This document shows, piece by piece, positions 49,634 to 60,720 of a DNA stretch of 64,000 bases (its first letter is position 1; each line of letters starts with the position of its first letter). The DNA is from Hymenoscyphus infarciens. Its lineage: Eukaryota; Ascomycota; Leotiomycetes; Helotiales; Helotiaceae. Made by a program: the position numbers and the translations under genes. The notes under the pieces are model-generated. The model was not told where the DNA came from, made no database searches, and worked only from the letters and a program-made list of their open reading frames with translations. The stretch spans positions 53,814 to 117,813 of the forward strand of contig LLCB01000181.1 in assembly GCA_001414345.1 (NCBI GenBank), read 5' to 3'.

Positions 49634-51319
49634 ATGCCCATTGCGCAACATCAATCAAATGGCGGCTCCGCGTCCGCAGCAGCAGACGAAGAAACACCCC
49701 TCCTTCGCGAGGATACTAGTACTAGTACTAGTACCCGTACCCGGATCCCCCCCACCACCACCCAAGACGAGGCACCTACGACCCCCGAACAAACCATCAT
49801 CCCCGATGAGATTTCTACCAGACGACTCGTCTTGGTGCTGGGAAGTATCTATGTCGGCGTCTTCCTAGGCGCTTTGGATAGTACTGTCATCGCGACTCTT
49901 TCGGCGCCAATCTCGACCTCCTTCAATAGTCTGTCCCTGCTTTCGTGGTTGGCGTCTGCGTATCTTATTGCGAATGCGGCGTGTCAACCGCTGTCGGGTC
50001 GATTGACGGATATCTTTTCGCGGAGGACCGGGTTGGTGGTTAGCAATGTGCTTTTCGCAGCTGGGAATCTGATCTGCGGGTTGGCCGAGGATGAATGGGT
50101 GATGATTGCTGGCAGAGTGGTTGCTGGTATGGGAGGTGGTGGGCTGATGGCTATCAGCACATTCGTAGGGAGTGATCTGGTGCCATTGCGAAAGAGAGGC
50201 TTGATCCAGGGAATCGGGAATATATGTTACGGCTCGGGCGCAGGTTTAGGAGGCATATTCGGGGGTTGGGTTAACGATACCTGGGGCTGGAGAGTAGCAT
50301 TTCTCGCTCAAGTCCCCCTCATTGTCGTTTCCGGAATCCTAGTCTTCATAACTGTAGACATCCCACCAAAGAAGTCGGAGAAGTCAAAACTCTCACGAGT
50401 CGACTTTTTAGGAGCTTTCACTCTGACATTCACCCTCGTTCTCCTCCTCCTCGGTCTCAACTCGGGAGGAAACATCGTCCCATGGACGCATCCTCTAGTC
50501 CTCGCCTCGTTACCCCTTTCCCTCGCCTCTTTGGCGGCATTTATATACATCGAAGCATACATAGCCCCCGAACCCGTCATCCCCGTCAAACTCCTCCTCC
50601 ACCGCACCGTCGCAGCAGCCTGCCTCTGCAACTGGTTCTCCACAATGGTGCAATTCATAATCCTCTTCTACCTCCCCATCTTCTTCCAAGCCAAGGGCCT
50701 TTCCACTACCGCCGCCGGTATGCGATTAATCCCCCAATCAGTAGGGTCTTCATTCGGATCTCTCTCTTGTGGGTTAATTATGAACCACACTGGGAAATAT
50801 AAAATCCTCTCTTTAGTCTATCTCTCCTCCTTCGTCCTAGGAGTAGGCTTGATCTGTACCCTCTCTTTCTCTGCCCCCTCTTGGCCCGGAGTGATATATC
50901 TTTTTTTGATAGGCAACGGTTACGGGGGAATGCTTACAGTAACCCTCCTCGCCGTCATCTCAGCCGTCTCCCATGACCACCAGGCTGTGATAACATCCGC
51001 GACCTACGCTTTCCGTTCTACCGGCTCTACCATAGGCGTCACGATCGGTTCTGCTGTTTACCAAAACCTCTTGTTGGCGGGCTTACATGAACGTTTTGAT
51101 GGCTGGCCTGGAGCGAGCGAGGAGATTAGGAGGATTAGAGATAGTTTTGATGAACTGAAGCATTTACCTCAAGGTTGGGAGCGCGGTGTACTTGCGAGTT
51201 ATGAGGGCGCTTTGAGAGGGGTTTTTGTCACGAGCTTGGGGATTGCTGTGCTGGCGGTGGTGGTGGGGAGTTTTATGAGGCAGCATACTTTGCATAGTAG
51301 TTTGGCTAGGAGGGATTAG
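49634..51319 (+). CDS. MFS transporter, DHA2-type (Vba-like)
   Basis: Single-exon major facilitator transporter of 561 residues with about 14 hydrophobic segments, a proton antiporter of the DHA2 family. Motif A reads GRLTDIFSRR and an antiporter motif C-like stretch reads GAGLGGIFGGW. An early LGALDSTVIATLSAPI segment matches the family's first helix. The N-terminus is hydrophilic and carries EETPLL, an acidic dileucine signal of the kind that sends Vba-type basic amino acid permeases to the vacuole, so vacuolar basic amino acid transport is plausible. Multidrug or metabolite export is the main alternative. A Thr-Ser run early in the protein is coded by the repeat ACTAGTACTAGTACTAGT. The ATG at 49634 is the first in frame, with no intron needed. 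No biosynthetic genes lie beside it. Confidence 0.9.
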   Translation: MPIAQHQSNGGSASAAADEETPLLREDTSTSTSTRTRIPPTTTQDEAPTTPEQTIIPDEISTRRLVLVLGSIYVGVFLGALDSTVIATLSAPISTSFNSLSLLSWLASAYLIANAACQPLSGRLTDIFSRRTGLVVSNVLFAAGNLICGLAEDEWVMIAGRVVAGMGGGGLMAISTFVGSDLVPLRKRGLIQGIGNICYGSGAGLGGIFGGWVNDTWGWRVAFLAQVPLIVVSGILVFITVDIPPKKSEKSKLSRVDFLGAFTLTFTLVLLLLGLNSGGNIVPWTHPLVLASLPLSLASLAAFIYIEAYIAPEPVIPVKLLLHRTVAAACLCNWFSTMVQFIILFYLPIFFQAKGLSTTAAGMRLIPQSVGSSFGSLSCGLIMNHTGKYKILSLVYLSSFVLGVGLICTLSFSAPSWPGVIYLFLIGNGYGGMLTVTLLAVISAVSHDHQAVITSATYAFRSTGSTIGVTIGSAVYQNLLLAGLHERFDGWPGASEEIRRIRDSFDELKHLPQGWERGVLASYEGALRGVFVTSLGIAVLAVVVGSFMRQHTLHSSLARRD

Positions 51320-51937
51320 GGGTGTCAGTGTAGATTGTAGGGACTGGATAGAAAAATTGAGATTTTGTCTTGTTGGTGTTTTGTGAAGATGGGTATCTCA
51401 AAAGAAGAGGGATTTTTCAACCAATCAGAGAATCTATTCAAAATCGAAGTGGAATTCTTTATTCTAGATCCACAAACCCAACCCCAACTCCCTCACATAG
51501 CTATTCTTGAAAGCCGGTAAGCAGCGCCCGTTCCATCAAAAAAGCAAATATAAATGGTCAGGTAGTGTAGTTGGTTATCACATCTTGTTAACATTGTTAA
51601 CAATATTCTGAGAGGGCCCCTTAGAAAGTTGGGAATAGATTCATTCTTTGCGGGTGTGGGATCGTAGGATTAAGGTCCTCTCGTTCTGGCTCGTAGAGCT
51701 CGTAAGAAAAAGTCTTCGGCACCTCTCTTTCAAAACTGATCCAGATCAAAGTTTGTTTACAAGGTTCGTAGTCTTTCTTTTTGATTTTCTGTTAGTGGAA
51801 TTTATACGTTGAAGGGGGATGAGGCTTTTTTTGGAGTTGCAGTATATTAATGTTCCCCCAGTGCATACCCCCGCCTTTTTGGGCTGACAGTAGCTTTCCA
51901 GCCAGGTAGTTTCAAAGTTAGTCGACGCATCGCCATT
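51320..51937. other. Intergenic region between MFS and HET genes
   Basis: Holds the MFS 3' flank and the HET promoter, plus a tRNA-like half (listed separately). Otherwise nothing recognised. Confidence 0.5.
51556..51594 (+). tRNA. 5' half of a tRNA-Val-like sequence (relic)
   Basis: GGTCAGG could be a 5' acceptor strand. It is followed by TAGTGTAGTTGG, close to an A box, then a D-stem partner ATCAC and an anticodon-like TTAACA (AAC, valine). No T-arm or B box follows, and the 3' acceptor strand is missing. I read it as a truncated or decayed tRNA, or a short tRNA-derived repeat. Confidence 0.3.
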
Positions 51938-53878
51938 ATGCTCTGTAATTTTTGCCACGATGTTTGTATCAAATACCATTCTATCGTTCTTTCAACCGCT
52001 TTGGAGAAAGAAATTCCACACTACATTGATCTTCGCGACTGGCTGGCTTCAGCAAAGGATGGTTGTGGATTATGCTCCCTATTTGTGGAGGGCATCCCCG
52101 CAGATCAGCGGTCACTCGAAACCCCATGTCCTGTAACGTTGTGGTCTAATAGAGGGACATCTGAACATCTGTCCAAAAGTTTCTGTGTCTTAGAACTACG
52201 CTGTCATGCAGGTCTTGGTTGGAAGGTTGTTGGGAATTTTTGCACGAAATTTGGTATATTATATGCGGGGTAGTTTTAAAGGGTTTAACTGACCTCAGAC
52301 CTCTTAGGTAACCTTGCTGCACTTGAGGAAGGTCGGATAATTCGTCGCGTAGTGGAAGGTGATCCAGCTTCAGAGCGTTCTTTGGAACTCATTCAAGAAT
52401 GGATTGACGACTGCAACGATAACCACGAACACTGTTCCCAGACCAACCTTCCTCGCCTTCCCACACGTGTTCTTGATCTTGGAGAGAATGAAAAACTTGA
52501 ATTGCGCCTTTTCGTTACAGAGGGGGCCCGTGGGAGATATGCAACCTTCAGTCACAGATGGGGTGGTGAAATTCCTAGACGGACTACACTTGATTGTTTC
52601 GAAAGTTATGGTGACTCTATTCCTTTACGCACGCTTCCACAATCTTTTCAAGATGCGGCGAAGATTGCAAAGAACCTGGGCGTTCGGTAATTGTGGATTG
52701 ATGCCCTATGTATTATACAAGATTCAAGCGAGGATTGGGAGAAGGAATGCGAAAAGATGTGCAATATCTATCGAGATAGCTACATCACAATAGCAGCACC
52801 CAACGCACCTAGCTCAGAAGCTGGATTTCTCCAACGCAGGATTCCACCGAAAATCAAACCAATTCGTCTTCCTTATTACAATATTGACAGGGTTCTCGCC
52901 GGCGAGATATGCTTCCAAATAAAGCAAGAACACACTGGTCTTCATTGGAACTCCTTACGCGGTTGGATCCTTCAAGAACAACTTCTCTCCCGACGGACCC
53001 TCTATTTCGGGACTCAACAAAACTACTTCAAATGCATTGAAACCCACCACCTCGAGACAACAGGATCATGGGATTACTACAAACCGCTCGAAGGCAGCCC
53101 AAGTCTCCTGTTATTTCCCACTTCCTCTTCCATAAAAGACGCGCACCTCCAATGGACCAAAATCATTCAAGCCTATTCCCCCCGCTCGCTGACGTATCCC
53201 GCGGATAAACTACCCGCTCTCTCGGGTCTCGCTCGAAGATTTTCTCAGAAGACGGGATGTAGTTATTTAGCGGGTCATTGGAGGGAGAACTTAGTGGCTA
53301 CGCTTGCTTGGTATATCTCGGATTCCGTTGTTCGATCGGCGGAGGAGGTGTATCGAGCACCGAGCTGGTCTTGGGCTTCTGTTGATGGGAAGCTTGGTTT
53401 TATCAATTTTGTCATGGTTAAGAGTTGGGATGCGAAACTTGTTAGTGATCCCATGGTACTTGCTGGTTGGGATCCTTTTGGTCAGGTTCTACTAGGGTCT
53501 AATATAGTCGTTCGAGCGAGACTGAAGATTGCAGAGATTCGGGAATCTTTAACAAAGGGGTCATGGTCTCTCTTCGAAATCTCACCAGGGGAGTTCGTAA
53601 AAAAACTGGGATCCTGCAATCTTGATCGTAAATTTGAGGCAAGAAGTAGAGATAGGTTATATTATGGGCAGATTGCGAGGTTGAGTGTGTGTTTTGGACA
53701 TGAACCTTTTGCTGCGAGTGCCGCTTTGTTGCTCAAGGGCTTTGAGATGGGGAATGGGATGTTGTATAAGCGTGTTGGTTATGTGGAGGTGAGTAGGAAG
53801 GGGTTTGATGGAGGGGGTAATGCTGAGGGAGAGGATTGGTTTGAGGATGAGAATCTTGGGGAGGTTTGCATTGTTTGA
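51938..53878 (+). pseudogene. HET-domain gene with an in-frame stop in the core motif
   Basis: Heterokaryon-incompatibility (HET) family, whose active members trigger cell death when unlike hyphae fuse. Exon 1 (51938-52253) begins MLCNFCHDVC; a 54-bp intron joins in frame to exon 2 (52308-53878), for about 628 codons in all. HET blocks are clear: RYATFSHRWGG, LPQSFQDAAKIAKNLGVR, LWIDALCIIQDS, YRDSYITIAAPNAPSSEAGF and RGWILQEQLLSRRTLYFG; the C-terminal APSWSWAS is typical as well. Between GVR and LWID stands TAA (52688-52690), where the family has Tyr, so one base change from TAT or TAC would cause it. Everything after it is still open, so the break is recent or is an assembly error or read-through. 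The truncated product would hold about 232 residues. Confidence 0.88.
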
Positions 53879-54465
53879 ATTGATACCCATCGTGTCGAAG
53901 ATACGTATTTATCAATGGAGTGGTGACATATATATATGCCTCAAGGATTGAATTTGGCGAGTACTTTTCAGTTTAACTCACTTGTATTTTTAACAAATTC
54001 TAGAGAAGAGGTCAAGTGCTTCATGGCTCACAATATATTTTCTGATTCAGCTTCGTCTATCTATCGAGTCCGCTTTTGGTGAGGCTGTAAGGTTCTGGGT
54101 AGAAGAAAAAGCAAAACCCCCTTGTTTTGAGGGAAACGGGTCCCGAGAACCAGAAGAGAGTTTGCTTGAATAAAGTTCCCATGGAAGTATTAGAATCTAT
54201 GATAATTAGGTGTTTGCTTTTTTTGTCTCTCAATATGAGAAGTTGTGTTTTTGTTGGCGCTTTATTGATTTTATGGTGGTGGCATTTCGCATTCAGCTGG
54301 TCAGCTGCCTTGCTTTGAAGACGACCTTGCGGCGTCGCAGTGCAGTGCAGCCGCAGTGCATACCTAGCACAGCCTCCTCATCTTCATTCATATATTTACT
54401 TCAGAACTCCTTAATCTATCTCCGGATGTCCCGGGAAACGAAACCTTCAAAATTATATTTCCAAA
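53879..54465. other. Intergenic region upstream of the hAT-split gene
   Basis: About 590 bp containing the HET 3' flank and the promoter of the next gene. GCAGTGCAG repeats near 54339-54360 are noted. No gene seen. Confidence 0.5.
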
Positions 54466-54687
54466 ATGATGGAATCAAGTTGGTTTCGCTTCAACTTTTT
54501 CAAACGGGAGGAACCTCATAACGGGGAGTTTGCAACTCCAAGCACTAGCTCTTATGCTGTATGTTTTGTTATGTATCCTGGTTTAAGCGAGTCCTGATCT
54601 TTGCTAATTATAACTACCTAGAGCCTATACTCACCAATGCAGCTATCTGCTGGCTCAGGAGGCGACGCCATTGACCCTCCTATTATA

Positions 54688-54695
54688 GCTGCTTT
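54688..54695. repeat. Left 8-bp target site duplication of the hAT element
   Basis: GCTGCTTT directly before the element; the identical octamer follows the right end at 58643-58650. Eight base pairs is the standard hAT duplication length. Confidence 0.92.
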
Positions 54696-57600
54696 CAGTG
54701 TTTTAGGTTTCCCCGCCTAATCTATTATCCTATCCTTCCTTAACGATCCTTCTCCTTCCTACCTCTATTTTAAGGCTATCCTGCCTAATCCTATTCTAAT
54801 ATATCACTTCTCCTAGCTACTCTAATCCTATTCTAAAATTTATTCTACCTATCCTTTCCTATCTAAGATATTGAGATAGCCTTTCCTAGCCTATAGAGGA
54901 GGCTAGGTAGAGTATATACTAGTCTTAAATATATTATTTATAGTATTATTAGTAGATTTAGTAGAAGTAGTACTACCTAAGAAAAGTATATAATATTAGT
55001 CTCTAATTAGTACCTAAAAATAGAGGTTTTATTATAGTAAATTAAGTACTTAGTAGAGTACTTAATTTAGTACTATTTACTTCTATTTATATTTAAGCCT
55101 TAACTAGTTTTTAGATAATATGTTAATAATATTAATTATGCCTCTTAATACCTATACTATATAATAATATAAGATATATATATTATATATTACTTCTTTT
55201 ATTATTTATTATCTTAATTATTACTAATATAAACTACTCTTTTTTCTATAGACGTCTTAGCCTAGTTAGCACCTAAATACTTACCCTCTCTTAGTCTACT
55301 CCTTCTTAATCTACTCCTTTTCCTTCTTAATTATTTAAAGTAATTATATTAATAATAGTAAATCTGACTTTATAATAGTAATATCTAGTAAAATACTTAT
55401 ACTCTCTAGGTAGGAAGTACTATTAATATATATACTTAAAGTAATAGTAGATAATACTATATTTAAGCTTATATTAGCTTAAATCTCTAGAAAGTATTAA
55501 GAGAAGAGAGGTCGCTTCTACTACGTTAAATATAATCTATATAGACCTAAAAAGTTAAAGAAGAGTATATAGTACTAGAAATATACTTTAGAATTAATCT
55601 ATATAAGTAAAGGTTAGTTTAAACTTTTAAGAAAGAGTATTTATAATTAATATACTAATAACTTTAAGATTTTAACTCTAAGAGCTAATACTAGTATAAT
55701 AGACGCTTCTAAAGGTATATTTAGTACTCTAAGGTTTAGTATCTTATAACGAATTTAGAGAATAAAGTAACGTATCTTTAAATTAAGTATAGTATTATAA
55801 AAGGTAGTAAAAAGACTCTATAAAAGTATTCAATAAAAGAGAAAGCTATTAATAATATTATAAATATAATAACTTATAAAGAGAAGAAGAGAGTAGTAAA
55901 TCTTGTCTTAGCTATTAAATTCAAACCTTTTAAGAATATACTAATTATCTAGATTATAGTATACTAATTATTAATATCTATTACTATTAGTAGTATATTT
56001 ATAGAGCTTTTCTAGACTATATACTCTTCTATTTATAAGTTACTTTCTAGCTTTTCTAGTATAATATAAGAGTAGATTATTAATATGTTTAAGTATTAGA
56101 AGTAGTATATAAAAGAGGACTTATACTAAGTAATTAGTAAGATATACTTCTCTTTTAATCTCTAGATATTACCTAATTATCTTATACTAATAGAAGTAGT
56201 AGTATACTATATTAATAAGAGTAGAAGAAACTAGTTAGTAAGTAGTATTATTCCTAGCTTTATATATATAAGCCTACCTCTTTTATTAATATTATTTTCT
56301 TATTATCTATTATACTAATTTAATTCCTTTTTAGATATTTAAGTAACTCTTATAATATACTACTTAAATATTTAAAAAGTTATTACTTTAATAGTATTAT
56401 TAGTTTAATTTTAATTATATAGTATAGCTTAAGTCTAAGATATTAGAGCATATATAAGCCTTAATCCTAGCTAGATAATAGGTCTTAGTATTCTTAAAAT
56501 ATTATAAACTAGTTTAAAACTAATAGTTTATTTTCTTAATAACTACTATACTTCTTTATAATATTTTTATACTTCTAAATAGCTCTAAACTAGGGCTATT
56601 TAATAATATAAAAACATTATAAATAAGTATAGTAGTTATTAAGAAAATAAACTCTAAGCTTAACTAGAAAGTCCTAGTTTTATAGACTCTTAAGCTTTAA
56701 AAGTTAGTACTTTCTAGCTAACTTTAAATATTACTTTTAGACTTTTATTATAATCTAATAACTTAAAAGCGCCTATATAAGAGAGAATTAAACAGAGTTA
56801 GTTATATAAGTTATTAAGGAGTATAATATAGAGTATAAAGTAGGCTAGTTTATAACTAATAATATACTAAATAATAATACCTATTTAGATATTATTACTA
56901 AGAGGTTCTTACTTTATCTTACTCTTAAATAATAAAAAGTATAATATTTATAATACCTTAGATATATTATAAATCTTAGAGTAAAAGCCTTTCTTTATAA
57001 GGCTAAATTTAATACCTTTAAGATAGAAAGCAATAGTACTAGATTAAATTCTAATTTAATTAAAGAGCTAAATACCTAGTAAAAGCATAGCTCTATTAAT
57101 AAGCTTTATAATATTATCTATTATATTATAAGATTACTTTAATAGTACTAATAATTCTAAGCTATAAAGAATAATTCTATAGCTTTTAAGAAGTCTTATA
57201 ATTACTTATAATTAGTAGGAGATAATACTACTTAGTAGAATTCTCTCTATTCTATAATCTAGTATACTTTATAAGTATAGAGCTAAATTAACTTATTTTA
57301 CTTATATAACTCTAGTACTATTTATAAGAGTAATTATAAAGTAAAAGCTACCTAAGCTAAATAATAACAAGATAATCATAACACTTAATTATCTTATAAT
57401 ATCCTTACTCTTAGTAATTAGAATACTTTTAAAGAAGTTATACGAATTCTAAAGCCTTTTTATAACTATATAATATATATATAAGGTACTAAATAGTCTA
57501 CTAATTAAGGTATAGCTTCTAATTATCTTATTACTTTAAATAGATTAGTAGAGTATATATATAATATATAAGATAAATTTAAGATATAAGATAACAAAGA

Positions 57601-58642
57601 TTATATCTACTAATACTTTAATAATTACTAGATAAAGATTAACAAATACTTCTTTAAAACTAAAGATACTCTAGTATATTATATCTTAATTATAATTACT
57701 TCTAAAATAAAGTTTAAGTAGTTTTAGTATAAGTAGAAAGATATAAGTTAGTAGAAAGATATAAACTATCTAGATTTATAAGTATTATAAGCTAATAAAT
57801 ATATTAAAGAGATTTAGGTAGAATATAAGGATCTTATAATACCTTAAAATAATAATATTAGAGGTAAAAGAGCTTAGTCGCTAAATAACTTTAAAAGAGA
57901 TATAAATATAGTTATAATATATAACTCTATAGAAGATAATCCTCTTAATATATAGTTCTACTAAAAGCCCTTCTACCTCGATATATATAAAAGTTTACTT
58001 TAATACTAGTATTATATACTTAAGTTAAAAGCTATATATTACCTTACTTAATTAGGATTAGATATAGCCTTAATTCCTATAATAAGTAGTAATTATAAAA
58101 GAGTATTCTCTTAAGCTAAACTACTTATTATAGAGTAAAAGAATCGCCTTTAACCTAATATAATAGAAGCAACTTAGTACCTCTAAGTATAGATTATTAT
58201 AGACTAAAAGTTATAAGAGAAGTAGAGAGAAAAGGACTTAGAAGATAAGTAGTAAGATAAAGAGAATTAGGTTATTACTAATCTACTAGAATAATACTAT
58301 AATTTAAGTATAATATCTTATCTTTTAGTAGCTTTAATAATATTATTATTTTTAATACTTCTTAAATTAGTCTATAATATTAGTACTTTTTATTACTTTT
58401 TACTTATTTTAATATTTTTTACTTATACTTCTTATCTTATCCTATCCTCTCTAATACCTCTCTTTACCTAGCTCCCTCTTTTAGTCTTCCTTACCTCTCC
58501 TATCTAAATTTAGTATCTCTCCTACCTAATTTAGCCTAGCTTATAAGTGAAATTAGCCTATCCTCTCCTTTCCTAATAGAGAGGGGTAGCCTATCCTCTC
58601 TGGAGTGCTAGGCTAACTAAGGCGGGGAAAGCCAAAACACTG
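54696..58642 (+). mobile_element. hAT-superfamily DNA transposon, 3.95 kb, RIP-mutated
   Basis: Ends are inverted repeats: left CAGTGTTTTAGGTTTCCCCG, right (complement) CAGTGTTTTGGCTTTCCCCG. It is flanked by a perfect 8-bp duplication, GCTGCTTT. Near 58060-58190 the plus-strand codons, read through stops, give DIALIPIISSNYKRVFS, AKLLIIE and PNIIEAT, the hAT C-terminal dimerisation signature. The transposase has many TAA/TAG codons, so the element is dead in itself. The interior is strongly RIP-mutated, while the host exon on both sides keeps CpA and an open frame, so mutation stopped sharply at the element's borders. A deletion derivative lies at 61547-62762. Confidence 0.92.
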
Positions 58643-58650
58643 GCTGCTTT
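58643..58650. repeat. Right 8-bp target site duplication of the hAT element
   Basis: GCTGCTTT directly after the element, identical to 54688-54695. The host frame resumes at 58651 as C CAG CCT TTC. Confidence 0.92.
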
Positions 58651-59861
58651 CCAGCCTTTCAAAGGCTCGCCATCTCCAATTATTAGCTTCGGTGGTGCTC
58701 TTCTAGTAACGACTTATCAACAAAACCCTCCTACCCGTCCTATTCTTGAGACTGTAACCGAAGCTGCAGAGCGAGATATAAGAAGTTCACTAGAAAGGCC
58801 ACCAAGTCCCTGGGGAATGGAAGCTGTACCCTTGCCAAGTGAGGAGAACAATACCTCGAACCCTTCCGAGCAGTTACCAAATAGTTCTGAGACGGCACCT
58901 GTTCGCGATCCTCCGCTTAGCAGTTCTGAAACAGAGGAGCAAGTGTGGAAAATTGCCCAGTTGCCAGATGCTGACTCATCAAACCCGTTGCCATCCAATG
59001 TTATTCCAACATATGATCCATATCCAGCTCCGAATACAAAACCACCAGTAGAATCGAAATTGGCAGACGGTCTCATTAGAAAGCAGCCAGGGCACAACAA
59101 CCACTATGACACCAGAAAACCAACTTGCACTTTGAACATTGTCTGTTATCGCTCTAGTGCCCGTGGATGTCAACTCCAACAGTTACAGACAGCGAAAGCA
59201 AGTAGATTCAAGAATGAACTTGAATTCCAGAAGAGCCGAGTGCAACTTCCAGGCTTGATTGTGAATGATCGACAGTTTTTCGAGACTCTGAAGAAGACAT
59301 ATCTTAGAAACATGTGTAGCTTTTGGCAACGGGCTATTTTCCTGAAAAGTCTGAGGGGGATAAGACTTCTCTCAGTTAGTTCGCAGTCGTGTTTGAATAT
59401 GCCGAGCTTCCCATAATAATTATTCTTAGATCACGTCCACGACTCGCCCAACAATCGTCCCACTCGACGATTTCATTATCCAAGAAATTCTATACGTATA
59501 CCAAAATCCTTCAACCATTGTGACCGACCATGACTGGATAGACTGGGTCTTTCGTCTTCGGCAACCCGATCGACGACATGCCCTCGAATTTGTGGAAGGC
59601 TGGAATGGAACGAGAATAGCAATCGCAGGGCTAATACCTTTGTTGATCTCGTGGGTCTTGGGGGTTGTTTGGAGTTGGAAGACTGGGGATGTTCAGACAG
59701 CTTTCACAGTTGCTGGGTTTGTGTTAACCGCTGGAACTTGTGAGTACCACGCTTGTATTATTTTGTGGAGGAGAGGAGCTAACTGTTTATCTTTAGTGGT
59801 GTTGGCTCTGTTGGCTATTATTAGCGGAATTGAAGCTTCGGGGAGAGCTAGTACAAGATAA

Positions 59862-60297
59862 TGAATCCAAAGGGGGGGTTTTTAAGTGATTTTTTGGCGA
59901 TATAGGATGGGAGAGTTCAGTGTAATTTACATTCTACTTAATCTAACCCTTCACCCCCGGAAAAGAGTTGAAATTCTTCGGCTTTAGCACACTTGTTACA
60001 AAAGTCCTAGTAATCCCGAGCCGAAGCCTTGATCAAATCCGGTCAATTTAGTATTTACCAAGACAGATCAGGGGATGATAACTACTCTTCATCGGCCAAA
60101 TGAATAGAGGGAAACTTGCAAGTATTTTGTACTGTTGATTCCCCAATTGCTACGGTCAGTCTTGGCATTGTATTCTTAAGCAAGACTTTCAGGTGGCGGT
60201 ATAAAGGAAGATGCCAAGGAGTTTCCTCAGCTTGTGTTGACAAAACACAAATAGAGGGACTGACCTTCTTAAAATAAGGGAGTATACCTTTCCAATG
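59862..60297. other. Intergenic region, nothing recognised
   Basis: About 430 bp between the stop of the hAT-split gene and the end of the GMC fragment. No frame or motif stands out. Confidence 0.45.
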
Positions 60298-60620
60298 CTA
60301 ATCAAATTTCAGGGCAAAGAAGCTTGCCCATCTATCATAATCTTCAGCTTGTCCTCGGTGAAAAGCGATTCCGTTGACTACAGAGCTACCCCCAAGAACC
60401 TTTCCCAGCGAAACAGTCGTAATTCGGCCATTGAGTTCTTGATTTAGCAAAGAAGGGATACTAAATATACGCGAGGGGTTGCTAAATGAACTATAAGCCC
60501 CAGCTACTAAGAAAATTTGCGATAAAATATCTAAAGACTGCCAGAGACTTTAATTTTATCAGGGGTGGTTCCTGTTGCTTATAATAATCACCATATTCAA
60601 TGACTAGGACCGTATCTATA
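60298..60620 (-). pseudogene. GMC oxidoreductase fragment
   Basis: On the minus strand near 60616-60560 the codons read DTVLVIEYGDYY, the FAD-binding strand of GMC oxidoreductases. After a change of frame, about 60480-60298 reads NQELNGRITTVSLGK, then VLGGSSVVNGIAFHRGQ and DYDRWASF to a stop, matching the GMC signature (K-V-L-G-G-S-S, N-G, R-G). Only this N-terminal piece, in at least two frames, is present; the nearby repeat element begins at about 60721. This is a truncated relic of an FAD-dependent alcohol or sugar oxidase gene. No catalytic C-terminal half was found. Confidence 0.7.
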
Positions 60621-60720
60621 AACACTCTATAAGACTTTTGCCTCCTCTTGAAGCGTGGTTTCACTTACATTTTCCATCTTCCGTAAGTCGATCCCCCATA
60701 GGTCTGCATAACGAATAGAT

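Larger units (their letters stand above)
54466..59861 (+). pseudogene. Uncharacterised membrane-protein gene split by a hAT transposon
   Basis: Exons 54466-54558, 54622-54695 plus 58651-59374 (one exon parted by the transposon and one copy of its target duplication), 59430-59739 and 59797-59861. With the transposon and one duplicate removed, all joins are in frame and code for 421 residues. Exon 1 begins MMESSWFRFNFFKREE, and exon 2 continues SLYSPMQLSAGSGG. The middle is polar and proline-rich, then NMCSFWQRAIFLKSLRGIR. A conserved-looking block RLRQPDRRHALEFVEGW precedes two C-terminal hydrophobic helices (AIAGLIPLLISWVLGVVW and FTVAGFVLTAGTLVLALLAI). I recall this block from unnamed fungal membrane proteins but know no function. 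Reading into the element meets stops at once, so the gene is disabled unless the element is spliced out. Confidence 0.8.

Noticed and set aside
49634..53878. MFS and HET neighbours as part of a biosynthetic gene cluster
   Set aside because: No polyketide, peptide or terpene synthase, P450 or cluster regulator is present nearby; the GMC piece is a relic 6 kb away.
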